Shown in pieces: positions 1-7,945 of a stretch of 58,425 nt of DNA. The notes beneath the pieces are model-generated. The model was not told the DNA's origin, did not search any database, and worked only from the letters and a program-made list of their open reading frames with translations. Source of the stretch: Beijerinckiaceae bacterium (GTDB lineage Bacteria > Pseudomonadota > Alphaproteobacteria > Rhizobiales > Beijerinckiaceae); contig CANJVX010000016.1 of NCBI GenBank assembly GCA_947478405.1, positions 1 through 58,425 on the forward strand, in the 5' to 3' direction. Every line of letters starts with the position of its first letter. Within the stretch, counting starts at the first letter, position 1. Position numbers and translations under genes: made by a program.

Positions 1-566
1 AAGAGAATATTCGTATTGCCGCGATAGCCCGAGACGACTTTGAACTTCATGCCGAGCACCGAGGCCAAGAGGCGCGGGGTGGCTTCCGTATCAGCCGCAA
101 CGCCTGCCCCACCAACAATCAGTTCTTTGGTGAAAAGATCCTGCGCCGTTTTCACTGGATGATTGTGCCAAGACACGACCATGCCGGTTTCTGTGGTGAG
201 ATTGCCGACCCAATTGATCAGCATCGGATCAAATTGCACACCCTCCATACGCGCGACTTTTGCAGTCAGCATGGTGCGCTGAATGATGCCCAGACTTGTG
301 CCATCTTTGGGGGCAACATTGGCGAGATAATTGGTCGCCACTATGGAGCCGGCTCCCGGCATGTTCTGCACAATGATCGTCGGATTACCCGCGATGAAAC
401 GAGCAAAATGGCGCGACATGACGCGCGCATGCGTGTCATAGCCACCACCCGATTCCGAGCCCACGATAATGGTGATGCGCTTGCCCGCATAAAAATCGCT
501 TTGCGCTTGTGCGGGGGCAGCGAATGTGGCGGCTGCAAGAGCGCCCAACAGGAGAGCGTGTTTCAT
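1..566 (-). CDS. TTT-family (Bug/TctC) solute-binding protein, C-terminus cut by window edge
   Basis: The first 188 residues are present; the gene runs off the left edge. The ATG at 566-564 opens a protein with a Sec signal peptide (MKHALLLG..., cleavage near AQA-QSDFYAG, residues 21-22). The mature N-terminus has the Bug/TctC pattern: DFYAGKRITIIVG, then GGGYDTHARVMSRHFARF, then IVQNMPGAGS. Members of this family are periplasmic binding proteins of tripartite tricarboxylate transporters and bind carboxylates. Its ATG overlaps the TGA of the upstream dehydrogenase (ATGA, 566-563), so the two are probably translationally coupled. The ligand cannot be read from the sequence. It is the first of three such proteins in the first 11 kb, none with a membrane partner in the window. 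Confidence 0.88.
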   Translation of the reverse strand, partial: MKHALLLGALAAATFAAPAQAQSDFYAGKRITIIVGSESGGGYDTHARVMSRHFARFIAGNPTIIVQNMPGAGSIVATNYLANVAPKDGTSLGIIQRTMLTAKVARMEGVQFDPMLINWVGNLTTETGMVVSWHNHPVKTAQDLFTKELIVGGAGVAADTEATPRLLASVLGMKFKVVSGYRGNTNIL

Positions 567-1354
567 GAGGAATATCTCTCCAGCGAGGAGCCTTTGAAGG
601 AGGTTTGTCCGCCATCGACCAACAGGTCCGTGCCCGTCACAAAGCCTGCCTCGTCAGAGGCCAGAAAGGCCGCAGCTGCAGCCACTTCTTCTACCGTTCC
701 CGTACGTCCGAGCACTTGGCCCACACCGCGCACGCGATTGGAATTTTCACGCGTGCCATAGCGGCGCAATGAGCGCTCGGTATCAATGGGGCCAGGCGAA
801 ATCGTATTGGCGCGGATGTTGTGTGGGCCGTAATCAATGGCCAGCACACGGGTGAAATGCATCACCGCCGCTTTGGTCGAGCAATAGGCTGAGCGCCCCG
901 GCAGACCGAAATGGCCGTGGCTTGAAGCAATATTGACAACGGCGCCACCCTCGCCCGCTGCACGAATATGCCCCATGACATATTTGCACATCAAAAACAC
1001 GCCCGTAAAATTAACATTGAGTGCGCGCTGCCAATCACCGAGCTCAATCTTTTCGACATTGCCATCGGGCGACACTGTGGCGGATGCATTGACGAGCGTG
1101 GTGATTTTTCCGAATTCAGCAACGGTGCGCGCGGCAGCAGCTTCGCATTGCTCAGGGCGCGACACATCCACTGCAATGGCAATCGCACGACCGCCATGAC
1201 TGCGAATTTCGCTGGCAACGATTTCGGCCTTTTCCAAGGAGACGTCACAAACAGCAATGGCCGCACCCTCTTTGGCGAAGCGACGGGCAATACCTCCGCC
1301 GATATCCCCACCGCCACCTGAAATGATCGCCACGCGGCCTTCGAGCAGAGCCAT
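563..1354 (-). CDS. short-chain dehydrogenase/reductase (classical SDR)
   Basis: This 263-residue NAD(P)-dependent oxidoreductase has the classical SDR layout. A glycine-rich cofactor motif (SGGGGDIGGG, residues 12-21) is followed by the NVNFTG helix-4 Asn (N113), Ser144/145 and the catalytic pair Y157-x-x-x-K161 (YCSTK). The C-terminal stretch SPGPIDTE and the ending FVTGTDLLVDGG are typical of the family. The usual NNAG motif reads NASA here, a small deviation. The TGA at 565-563 overlaps the start of the TTT binding protein. With the aspartate-dehydrogenase-like gene and the second SDR upstream it forms one leftward operon, probably for oxidising an imported carboxylate or hydroxy acid. 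The substrate is unknown. Confidence 0.9.
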   Translation of the reverse strand: MALLEGRVAIISGGGGDIGGGIARRFAKEGAAIAVCDVSLEKAEIVASEIRSHGGRAIAIAVDVSRPEQCEAAAARTVAEFGKITTLVNASATVSPDGNVEKIELGDWQRALNVNFTGVFLMCKYVMGHIRAAGEGGAVVNIASSHGHFGLPGRSAYCSTKAAVMHFTRVLAIDYGPHNIRANTISPGPIDTERSLRRYGTRENSNRVRGVGQVLGRTGTVEEVAAAAAFLASDEAGFVTGTDLLVDGGQTSFKGSSLERYSS

Positions 1355-1433
1355 GTATTTCTCCCTGATGTTTTTTGCAGTCTGGGAAATGCCGGCCTAG
1401 ATCGCAAGGAAAAAATGTAGTGAGATCCGCGCA

Positions 1434-2219
1434 CTAGATGCTGGCGAGATAGCCACCGTCCACGCGAATGACCGAGCCCGTGACATAAGAAGCCCGCGTG
1501 CTCGCCAAAAAGGCAGCCACATCACCATATTCACAAGGGTCGCCATAGCGACCGGCTGGGATCTGCGCCAAACTCTGCTTCACCACATCATCCATGGCGA
1601 TTTTCTCGCGTCCCGCGCGGGCTTGATCGAGCTGGGTAATGCGTGGTGTCGCGATGCGACCGGGCAAGATGATATTGGCTGTGATGCCATCGGCTGCCAC
1701 TTCACGTGCCAGCGTTTTTGACCAAGCAACCAGCGCCGAACGCAAGGCGTTGGACACGCCAAGATTTGGAATGGGTGCAATCACGCCCGACGACGCGCTG
1801 GTGATGATGCGGCCCCATTTACGCGCGCGCATCTGCGGCAAAGCACGATCGGTGATCTTGACTACAGACACGACCATGGCATGAAAATGTTGCTCCCAAA
1901 CCTCGGCCGCAACATTTGCTGCGGTGGAGGGTGGCGGCCCGCCCGTATTGTTGATCAAAATATCAACCGGGCCAAAAGCGCTTTCGATCTGCACGAAATT
2001 CGGCTCGATCACCGACAGATCAGCCAGATCCCACGCCAGCTCGAGAACCTCTGCGCCCTTGGCGCGCAATTCACCTGCAAGATTGGCAAGCGCTGCGCCA
2101 TTGCGCCCCGCCAGCACGACTTTCGCGCCCTCGGTTGCCAGCGTACTGGCCATGGCGCCACCCAATCCACCGCTCGCGCCAAAGATGAGCGCCACTTTGC
2201 CTTGCAAACCGAGATCCAT
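1434..2219 (-). CDS. SDR-family protein lacking the usual catalytic Tyr and Lys
   Basis: A Rossmann-fold SDR protein of 261 residues. The ATG at 2219 is preferred over upstream starts because GAGGAGAG lies just before it. The cofactor loop GASGGLGG (residues 14-21) and the helix-4 NNTGG (90-94) are normal, and Ser143/144 are present in SASSG. Where classical SDRs have YxxxK, this protein reads SNALR: Ser156 replaces Tyr and Arg160 replaces Lys. The C-terminal YVTGSVIRVDGGY is typical. The family and cofactor binding are clear, but whether it is a standard alcohol or ketone oxidoreductase is uncertain. It lies between the aspartate-dehydrogenase-like gene and the other SDR, about 80 bases from the latter. 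Confidence 0.87.
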   Translation of the reverse strand: MDLGLQGKVALIFGASGGLGGAMASTLATEGAKVVLAGRNGAALANLAGELRAKGAEVLELAWDLADLSVIEPNFVQIESAFGPVDILINNTGGPPPSTAANVAAEVWEQHFHAMVVSVVKITDRALPQMRARKWGRIITSASSGVIAPIPNLGVSNALRSALVAWSKTLAREVAADGITANIILPGRIATPRITQLDQARAGREKIAMDDVVKQSLAQIPAGRYGDPCEYGDVAAFLASTRASYVTGSVIRVDGGYLASI

Positions 2220-2229
2220 CTTTCTCTCC

Positions 2230-3018
2230 TCAAGAACCAATTCGTAAAGGCGCGCGCATGTTGCGCAAGAGTGCCAGAACGGAAAGGGCTGTCATTTTGC
2301 TGGTCTTCGGATTTTCACTGGGCACATTTTCAATCGTCATCGAAAATGTCGCGCTCTCAGACTCAACTTCAACACGATGGACGTTGCGTGTCACGCCCGG
2401 ATCGGCCCAGATTTCCACCTGCGTGCGATCAAGGCCAAGCCCCGCAAAGGCCAAGCTTGCGGCAACATTGAGATTGGCTGGAAATTTTTGTGCCGCCTCG
2501 CGCGCTGTGCCCGCAAACAAGCGTAATGGTGCATCAATCGCACCAACAGACAGGCCAAGAGGTGGCTTGCGGGTGACCAGACGCACTGAATGAATCTCAC
2601 CTTGCGCGGCAGCCACCACCCCATCAAGGCCGAGCAAAGCCCCACTGGGCACAAGGATTTGAGCGCCATGCGCGCGCGCAAGATCAATCAGCTCGGGATG
2701 AGCCGCCAAGGCGGCAACGCTGAGCACAACAACACTCTTGCCCTTGGCCAAAAAGGGGCGTGCAAAAGACGTAAGCAATGCTGCTGGGGCCGCCTCAATC
2801 AGCAAATCGGCATGCGCCTCAAGCTCAGCCGGCGGAAGCACGGGGATGGAGAGAGCGAGATCGCTCAGGCGCTGGGCCGCCGCTGCATGATCTTGCGCAC
2901 TCACGGCCACAAGTTCAAACCCCTCAATGCCGCGTGCAAAGGCACGCGCCAGCGTGAGGCCGATGGTGCCCAGCCCGCCAATCGCCACACGAATCTTTTG
3001 ATCTTGCTTCATGAGCAC
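2230..3018 (-). CDS. aspartate dehydrogenase-like NAD(P)-dependent oxidoreductase
   Basis: About 260 residues in the aspartate dehydrogenase (NadX) family. An N-terminal Rossmann fold carries GGLGTIG about a dozen residues in. The hallmark SGALLGLDG lies in the middle, and the C-terminal catalytic domain shows FPANLNVAASLA and then ADPGVTRNVHRV, with the family's conserved Asn-x-His. Characterised members oxidise L-aspartate to iminoaspartate or catalyse the reverse amination. No nadA or nadC is nearby; instead it heads an operon with two SDRs and a TTT binding protein. That points to catabolism rather than NAD synthesis and leaves the substrate open. Translation may start at GTG 3018 or ATG 3012; neither has a strong ribosome-binding site. 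Confidence 0.85.
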   Translation of the reverse strand: MLMKQDQKIRVAIGGLGTIGLTLARAFARGIEGFELVAVSAQDHAAAAQRLSDLALSIPVLPPAELEAHADLLIEAAPAALLTSFARPFLAKGKSVVVLSVAALAAHPELIDLARAHGAQILVPSGALLGLDGVVAAAQGEIHSVRLVTRKPPLGLSVGAIDAPLRLFAGTAREAAQKFPANLNVAASLAFAGLGLDRTQVEIWADPGVTRNVHRVEVESESATFSMTIENVPSENPKTSKMTALSVLALLRNMRAPLRIGS

Positions 3019-3055
3019 ATGGTCGTGGCAGGAGCTCTGTCAGGCAAGGGGAAAC

Positions 3056-4678
3056 TCACGAGCGCAGGCCCGGAGCCTCCTGCCCCGTGCGCGCGACATA
3101 TTCCGTATAGCCACCACCATATTGATGGATGCCTTCAGGTGTGAGTTCGAGCACGCGGTTCGACAAAGCGGCCAGGAAGTGGCGATCATGCGAAACAAAC
3201 AGCATGGTGCCTTCATATTCCGCCAGCGCCTTGATGAGCATTTCCTTGGTCATCATATCGAGATGGTTGGTCGGCTCGTCGAGCACCAGAAAATTCGGCG
3301 GGTCATAGAGCATTTTCGCCATAACCAGACGCGCTTTTTCACCACCCGACAAAACGCGGCATTTCTTCTCGACATCATCGCCCGAAAATCCAAAGCATCC
3401 TGCCAGCGCGCGCAAAGACCCTTGGCCTGCCTGCGGGAAAGAATCTTCGAGCGATTCAAAAACGGTGCGATCACCATCGAGCAATTCCATCGCATGCTGC
3501 GCGAAATAGCCCATTTTCACACTGCCACCGATGGTCACAGACCCCGTATCAGGGTTGGCGGCCCCCGCGATGAGCTTCAGTAAGGTCGATTTGCCAGCGC
3601 CATTGACACCCATGATGCACCAGCGCTCTTTGCGGCGAATGGCAAAATCAAAGGCCTCGTAAATGCTGCGCGTGCCATAGGACTTCGAGACGCTTTTCAA
3701 CATGGCGACGTCATCCCCAGAGCGCGAGGCCACGGGAAAATCGAATTGAACGGCTTCACGACGCTTGGGTGGTTCGACGCGTTCGATCTTTTCAAGTTTT
3801 TTCACGCGGCTCTGCACTTGGGCCGCGTGGGAGGCGCGGGCCTTGAAACGCTCAATAAATTTGATTTCTTTGGCGAGCATAGCCTGCTGGCGCTCAAATT
3901 GTGCCTGCTGCTGTTGTGCATTTTGTGCGCGCTGCTGCTCGTAGAATTCATAATCACCTGAATAGGTGTTGAGCGAGCCGGCATCGATCTCGATGATTTT
4001 ATTGACGATGCGATTCATGAATTCGCGATCATGCGAGGTCATGAAGATAGCGCCTTCATAGCCCTTCAGAAAACTTTCCAGCCAGATCAAACTTTCGATA
4101 TCGAGATGGTTCGAGGGCTCGTCGAGCAACATGCAATCTGGGCGCATGAGCAGAATACGGCCCAAGGCGACGCGCATTTTCCAGCCGCCTGACAGATTGC
4201 CGACATCGCCATCCATCATCTCTTCGGTAAAACTCAAGCCTGCCAGAACTTCGCGCGCACGCCCTTCGAGCGCATAGCCATCCAGCTCTTCGAAGCGACC
4301 CTGAACCTCGCCATAGCGCTCGACCAATTGTTCGATTTCATCGAGGCGGTCGGGATCGGCCATAGCCGCTTCAAGTTCTTTCAGCTCGGTCGCCACTTCG
4401 CTCACCGGCCCAGCGCCTTCCATGACCTCCGCCACAGCACTGCGACCCGACATTTCGCCCACATCCTGACTGAAATAACCAATCGTCACACCGCGATCGA
4501 CGCCAACCTGTCCTTCATCGGGCAGATCCTCACCAGTGATCATGCGAAACAAGGTCGATTTGCCTGCGCCATTAGGCCCGACAAGGCCGATCTTCTCGCC
4601 GCGCTGAAGCGATGCGGAAGCCTCGATGAACAGAATTTGGTGCCCGTTCTGGCGGGAGATGTTTTCTAGGCGGATCAT
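3056..4678 (-). CDS. ABC-F family ATPase (ribosome-associated translation factor type)
   Basis: A 540-residue soluble protein with two ABC ATPase domains and no membrane segments, as in ABC-F proteins (EttA, Uup, YheS, YbiT). The first domain has Walker A GPNGAGKST (34-42), signature LSGGWKMR (162-169) and Walker B LLDEPSNHLD (184-193). A charged, Gln-rich linker at about 240-320 corresponds to the P-site tRNA interaction motif. The second domain has GVNGAGKST (357-365), LSGGEKARL and LVLDEPTNHLD. The ATG at 4678 is chosen because MIRLENISR is the normal start of the first domain. It probably acts on the ribosome rather than in transport, and nothing ties it to the surrounding catabolic genes. 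Confidence 0.93.
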   Translation of the reverse strand: MIRLENISRQNGHQILFIEASASLQRGEKIGLVGPNGAGKSTLFRMITGEDLPDEGQVGVDRGVTIGYFSQDVGEMSGRSAVAEVMEGAGPVSEVATELKELEAAMADPDRLDEIEQLVERYGEVQGRFEELDGYALEGRAREVLAGLSFTEEMMDGDVGNLSGGWKMRVALGRILLMRPDCMLLDEPSNHLDIESLIWLESFLKGYEGAIFMTSHDREFMNRIVNKIIEIDAGSLNTYSGDYEFYEQQRAQNAQQQQAQFERQQAMLAKEIKFIERFKARASHAAQVQSRVKKLEKIERVEPPKRREAVQFDFPVASRSGDDVAMLKSVSKSYGTRSIYEAFDFAIRRKERWCIMGVNGAGKSTLLKLIAGAANPDTGSVTIGGSVKMGYFAQHAMELLDGDRTVFESLEDSFPQAGQGSLRALAGCFGFSGDDVEKKCRVLSGGEKARLVMAKMLYDPPNFLVLDEPTNHLDMMTKEMLIKALAEYEGTMLFVSHDRHFLAALSNRVLELTPEGIHQYGGGYTEYVARTGQEAPGLRS

Positions 4679-4860
4679 GAGAAGGCGCAGCTCGCGTGCA
4701 ATCGGGAGAAGGCGCCTGATTAGCCGCTTAAGACCCAAAGGTCACGCGCTTTTCACCCGCCCCACCCGACAAGCCAGCTCGGTTGGACAGGATTGCCCGA
4801 AACAGGCTAAAAACGGGGCTAATATGTCGGAAAAACCGGCCCGTCGAAAGGGAGAATCTT

Positions 4861-5862
4861 TTGAACAAGCTACTTTACACCATGTGCGCGATGGCCGCAC
4901 TCACGGCCACACCCGCGCTGGCGCAGGATTCCTTCTACAAGGGCAAGAATTTTACCGTGGTGATAGGCTATTCGCCGGGCGGCGGCTATGACAGCTATGG
5001 TCGCCTGCTTGCCCGCCATATCGGCCGCCATATTGATGGCAAGCCCGAAGTCATCGTGCAAAATCTTCCCGGCGCGGGTTCGCTCAATGCTGTTCGCCAG
5101 CTTGATGCCACACAGCCCAAAGACGGTACCTATTTGACTGCCTTCAATCCTGCGCTCATGCTGGAATCACTTGTCGACCCCAATCGTATCAAGGTGAACT
5201 TCACCGAGGTCGCCTGGATCGGCAGCATGGCACCCGAAGTGCGCGTTTGCTACGCATGGCACCAGACGGGAATCAAAAATTGGGATGATCTTGTCGCGCG
5301 CAAGGAGACCGTGTTTGGCAGCACTGCCAAGGGCACTGCCAATTACATGAATGCCTCGACCTTGCGCAATGTGTTCAATATCAAGATCCGCCATGTTCTG
5401 GGCTTCCCCGGTTCTGCTGAACAGAAACTGGCGCTGGAGCGCGGTGAACTCGACGCCGATTGCGGCTCATGGAGCAGCCTTCCGGTCGAATGGATCGCCG
5501 ACAAGAAGATCTATCCGCTCGTCTCCTTCTCGCCCTCGCGCGAAAGCTCGATGCCGGCCGATATTCCCTATGCGGGGCAGTTTGTGAAAACACAGCAGCA
5601 GAAAGAGATACTCGAAATTTTTGCGGCCTCCAGCGAGGTGGGACGCCCCTTCATCATGTCCAAGGCTGTGCCGGAAGATCGCCTGAAGATCGTTCGCCGC
5701 GGCTTTGATGCCATGTTGAAAGACGAGGCGCTTTTGGCCGATGCGAAGAAATTCAATCTGCCAATCCAGCCGATGACCGGCGAAGACGCCGCCAAAATCA
5801 TTGCGCATGTCTATGCGGCAAAGCCTGAAAGCATTGCCAAAGTGCGTGAGATCACCGAGTGA
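4861..5862 (+). CDS. TTT-family (Bug/TctC) solute-binding protein
   Basis: A periplasmic binding protein of 333 residues. The start is taken as TTG 4861, preceded by GGGAGA at 4850-4855. That choice gives a short Sec signal peptide (MNKLLYTMC...TPALA) cut before QDSFYKG. The mature part has the family pattern SFYKGKNFTVVIGYSPGGGYDSYGR, split by positions 23-47, then VIVQNLPGAGS. The C-terminus has the usual DAMLKDEALLADAKKFNLPI. It binds a carboxylate-type ligand in the periplasm; which one is unknown. Its TGA overlaps the GTG of the next gene (GTGA, 5859-5862), so it is co-translated with the cyclodeaminase-like enzyme. No TctA/TctB genes are linked. Confidence 0.9.
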   Translation: MNKLLYTMCAMAALTATPALAQDSFYKGKNFTVVIGYSPGGGYDSYGRLLARHIGRHIDGKPEVIVQNLPGAGSLNAVRQLDATQPKDGTYLTAFNPALMLESLVDPNRIKVNFTEVAWIGSMAPEVRVCYAWHQTGIKNWDDLVARKETVFGSTAKGTANYMNASTLRNVFNIKIRHVLGFPGSAEQKLALERGELDADCGSWSSLPVEWIADKKIYPLVSFSPSRESSMPADIPYAGQFVKTQQQKEILEIFAASSEVGRPFIMSKAVPEDRLKIVRRGFDAMLKDEALLADAKKFNLPIQPMTGEDAAKIIAHVYAAKPESIAKVREITE

Positions 5863-6950
5863 CACTGGTCCTCTCAACGCAGGACGCCGAACAGGTCCTT
5901 GACCTTGGCTCGGTGATCGCCTGCCTTGAAGAGACCTATGCTGATCTAGGATCAGGCAGCGCGGTCTATCGCGGCCGCACTGATCTTTTCCACCCAACAT
6001 CCGCGCCCATTGGCGCGGATGTGCCGGCCGCTCATCAATTCAAAACACTCGATGGCGCCATTCCACGCTGGCAAGTTGCCTCCATTCGCGTGACCTCTGA
6101 TGTTGTGGCCTTTCCACTGGTTGATGGCGCACGCCGCCGCATCAAAATTCCCGCCGCTGAAAACAACAGCTGGGTCGGGCTCGTCTTTTTGTTTTCCTCC
6201 GCCACAGGCGAGCTGATCGCCATTTTGCAGGATGGTATTTTGCAGAAATTTGCCGTGGGCGCGATCAATGCCATTGGCGCCAAATATCTTGCCCGCACGC
6301 ATGCGCGCAGCATCGGCCTGATCGGGGCTGGCAATCAGGCAGGGCCGCAAATCAAGGCTCTTTGCCACATCCGCCCCATTGAACAGTTGCGTGTCTTCAG
6401 CCCCAAGCGGCAAGAGACTGAAGCGTTCTGTGCACGGATGCGCGATGAACTGGGCCTTGAGGCCTCCGTGGCCGACTCGCCAGAAGAGGCTGTGCGCGGT
6501 GTTGATATTGCTGTCACAGCCACCAACAGCCGCGCGCCCTTCTTCAAGGCTGACTGGCTTGAGCCCGGCATGCATCTGTCATGCATGCAGCGCGATGAGC
6601 CAATGGATGAATGTTTCGCCAAGGCAGACATCAGCGTCTTTCATACGCGCATGAAAGAGCATGAATATGTCTCGACAGATTTTGCCGCAATGGAACGTCG
6701 CCACGACTTCACCATGCGCGACCATCCAGAAGGTGCGCTCGACTGGAATGATTTTCCAGATCTGGGCGAACTCGTCTCCGGCAAAGTGCGCAAGCGCAGC
6801 CGAGAGGACGAGATCACCCTCTTTCTGAATTCGACAGGTGTGGGCGCGCAATTCACCGCTGTGGCCCATTTGATCTATGAGCGCGCCCGAAAAGCTGGAC
6901 TGGGGACACAAATCCCGACGGCACTCTTCACCCAACCTATGCCGCCCTGA
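5859..6950 (+). CDS. ornithine cyclodeaminase / mu-crystallin family protein
   Basis: A 363-residue member of the OCD/mu-crystallin family, which includes ornithine cyclodeaminase, alanine dehydrogenase and imine reductases. The NAD(P)-binding core is clear: KYLARTHARSIGLIGAGNQAG, centred on GLIGAGNQAG, followed by VRGVDIAVTATNSRAPFF and GMHLSCM. Just before the core, where ornithine cyclodeaminases have a substrate-binding Arg in an RTxA motif, this protein reads KFAVGAINAIG. The carboxylate-binding site is therefore altered and ornithine is unlikely to be the substrate. It starts with GTG overlapping the stop of the binding-protein gene, and a ketopantoate-reductase-like gene follows 11 bases later. 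Role inferred: reduction or deamination step in the same pathway. Confidence 0.87.
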   Translation: MTLVLSTQDAEQVLDLGSVIACLEETYADLGSGSAVYRGRTDLFHPTSAPIGADVPAAHQFKTLDGAIPRWQVASIRVTSDVVAFPLVDGARRRIKIPAAENNSWVGLVFLFSSATGELIAILQDGILQKFAVGAINAIGAKYLARTHARSIGLIGAGNQAGPQIKALCHIRPIEQLRVFSPKRQETEAFCARMRDELGLEASVADSPEEAVRGVDIAVTATNSRAPFFKADWLEPGMHLSCMQRDEPMDECFAKADISVFHTRMKEHEYVSTDFAAMERRHDFTMRDHPEGALDWNDFPDLGELVSGKVRKRSREDEITLFLNSTGVGAQFTAVAHLIYERARKAGLGTQIPTALFTQPMPP

Positions 6951-6961
6951 GGACGAAACAC

Positions 6962-7945
6962 GTGAGCATGAAAATTTGCATTGTGGGCGCGGGCGCCATC
7001 GGCGGCATGCTGGCTGTGCGGCTTGCAGAAAGCGGCGCACAAGTCAGCGTTGTGGCGCGCGGAGCGCATCTAGAGGCCATCAAGACGCAAGGCCTCACAT
7101 TGATTGAAGCCGATGGCAGCCGCAAAGTCGCCCATATTGCAGCCTCTTCCGACATTCGTGACTTTTCCAGCCAGGATGCAATTGTGCTGGCGGTAAAGGC
7201 GCATCAGCTGGCGGCTGCATGTGCGGGCGTGACCGAAGCCTTGGCGCCCCAAGGCGTGATTGTCACGGCGCAGAATGGAATTCCCTTCTGGTATTTTGCT
7301 GGCGAAGATGGGCCCCACACCCATCGTCGGATTCATGCCGTCGATCCTGATGGCACGATTGCCGCCCGCCTGCCTGCAACCCGCCTCATTGGCTCTGTGG
7401 TCTATCCGGCTGCTGAAATCATTGGGCCAGGAGTCATTCGCCATATTGAAGGCTTGCGCTTTAGCCTTGGCGAATTGGATGGCAGCACGAGCCTGCGCGC
7501 CAGCGACCTCTCGGCTGTGTTTCGTGCAGCAGGATTCAAATCACCCGTTGTGCGCGACATACGCGCGGAAATCTGGACAAAGCTCTGGGGCAATCTGGCC
7601 TTCAATCCGATCAGCGCCCTCACGCGCGCCGATCTCGCCGCTATTTGCGCGGATGAAGGCACGCGCAACCTGGCCGCCACGATGATGGCCGAGGCGCAGA
7701 CCATTGCCGAGAAGCTCGGTATCACGTTCAAAATTCCGCTGGAAAAGCGCATAGCTGGCGCGGCTGAGGTCGGCGCGCATAAGACAAGCATGCTGCAAGA
7801 TCTGGAAGCGGGGCGTGCACTCGAAACCGAAGCACTCATTGGCGCTGTAGCCGAGCTTGGCCGTCTTGTGGACGTGCCAAGCCCGACCATTGATGCAGTT
7901 CTGGCCTGCCTGCGACTGTTCACAAAAACAAATCTAGCGAGCTGA
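6962..7945 (+). CDS. 2-dehydropantoate 2-reductase (ApbA/PanE) family protein
   Basis: A two-domain NADPH-dependent reductase of 327 residues. The N-terminal Rossmann motif is GAGAIGG within the first 15 residues. The conserved Lys lies in LAVKAHQL and the Asn in AQNGIP. The C-terminal domain has KLWGNLAFNPISALT and HKTSMLQDLEAGR, both family signatures. The GTG at 6962 is favoured because GAGGACG lies about 8 bases upstream; ATG 6968 is the alternative. Genuine ketopantoate reductase acts in pantothenate synthesis, but no pan genes are nearby. Paralogues of this family are frequent in catabolic clusters, and this one follows a binding protein and an OCD-family enzyme, so a catabolic 2-oxo or 2-hydroxy acid step is more likely. 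Confidence 0.85.
   Translation: MSMKICIVGAGAIGGMLAVRLAESGAQVSVVARGAHLEAIKTQGLTLIEADGSRKVAHIAASSDIRDFSSQDAIVLAVKAHQLAAACAGVTEALAPQGVIVTAQNGIPFWYFAGEDGPHTHRRIHAVDPDGTIAARLPATRLIGSVVYPAAEIIGPGVIRHIEGLRFSLGELDGSTSLRASDLSAVFRAAGFKSPVVRDIRAEIWTKLWGNLAFNPISALTRADLAAICADEGTRNLAATMMAEAQTIAEKLGITFKIPLEKRIAGAAEVGAHKTSMLQDLEAGRALETEALIGAVAELGRLVDVPSPTIDAVLACLRLFTKTNLAS

Noticed and set aside
341-538. Short frames antisense to the binding protein and dehydrogenase genes
   Set aside because: Shadows of strong coding frames on the other strand.
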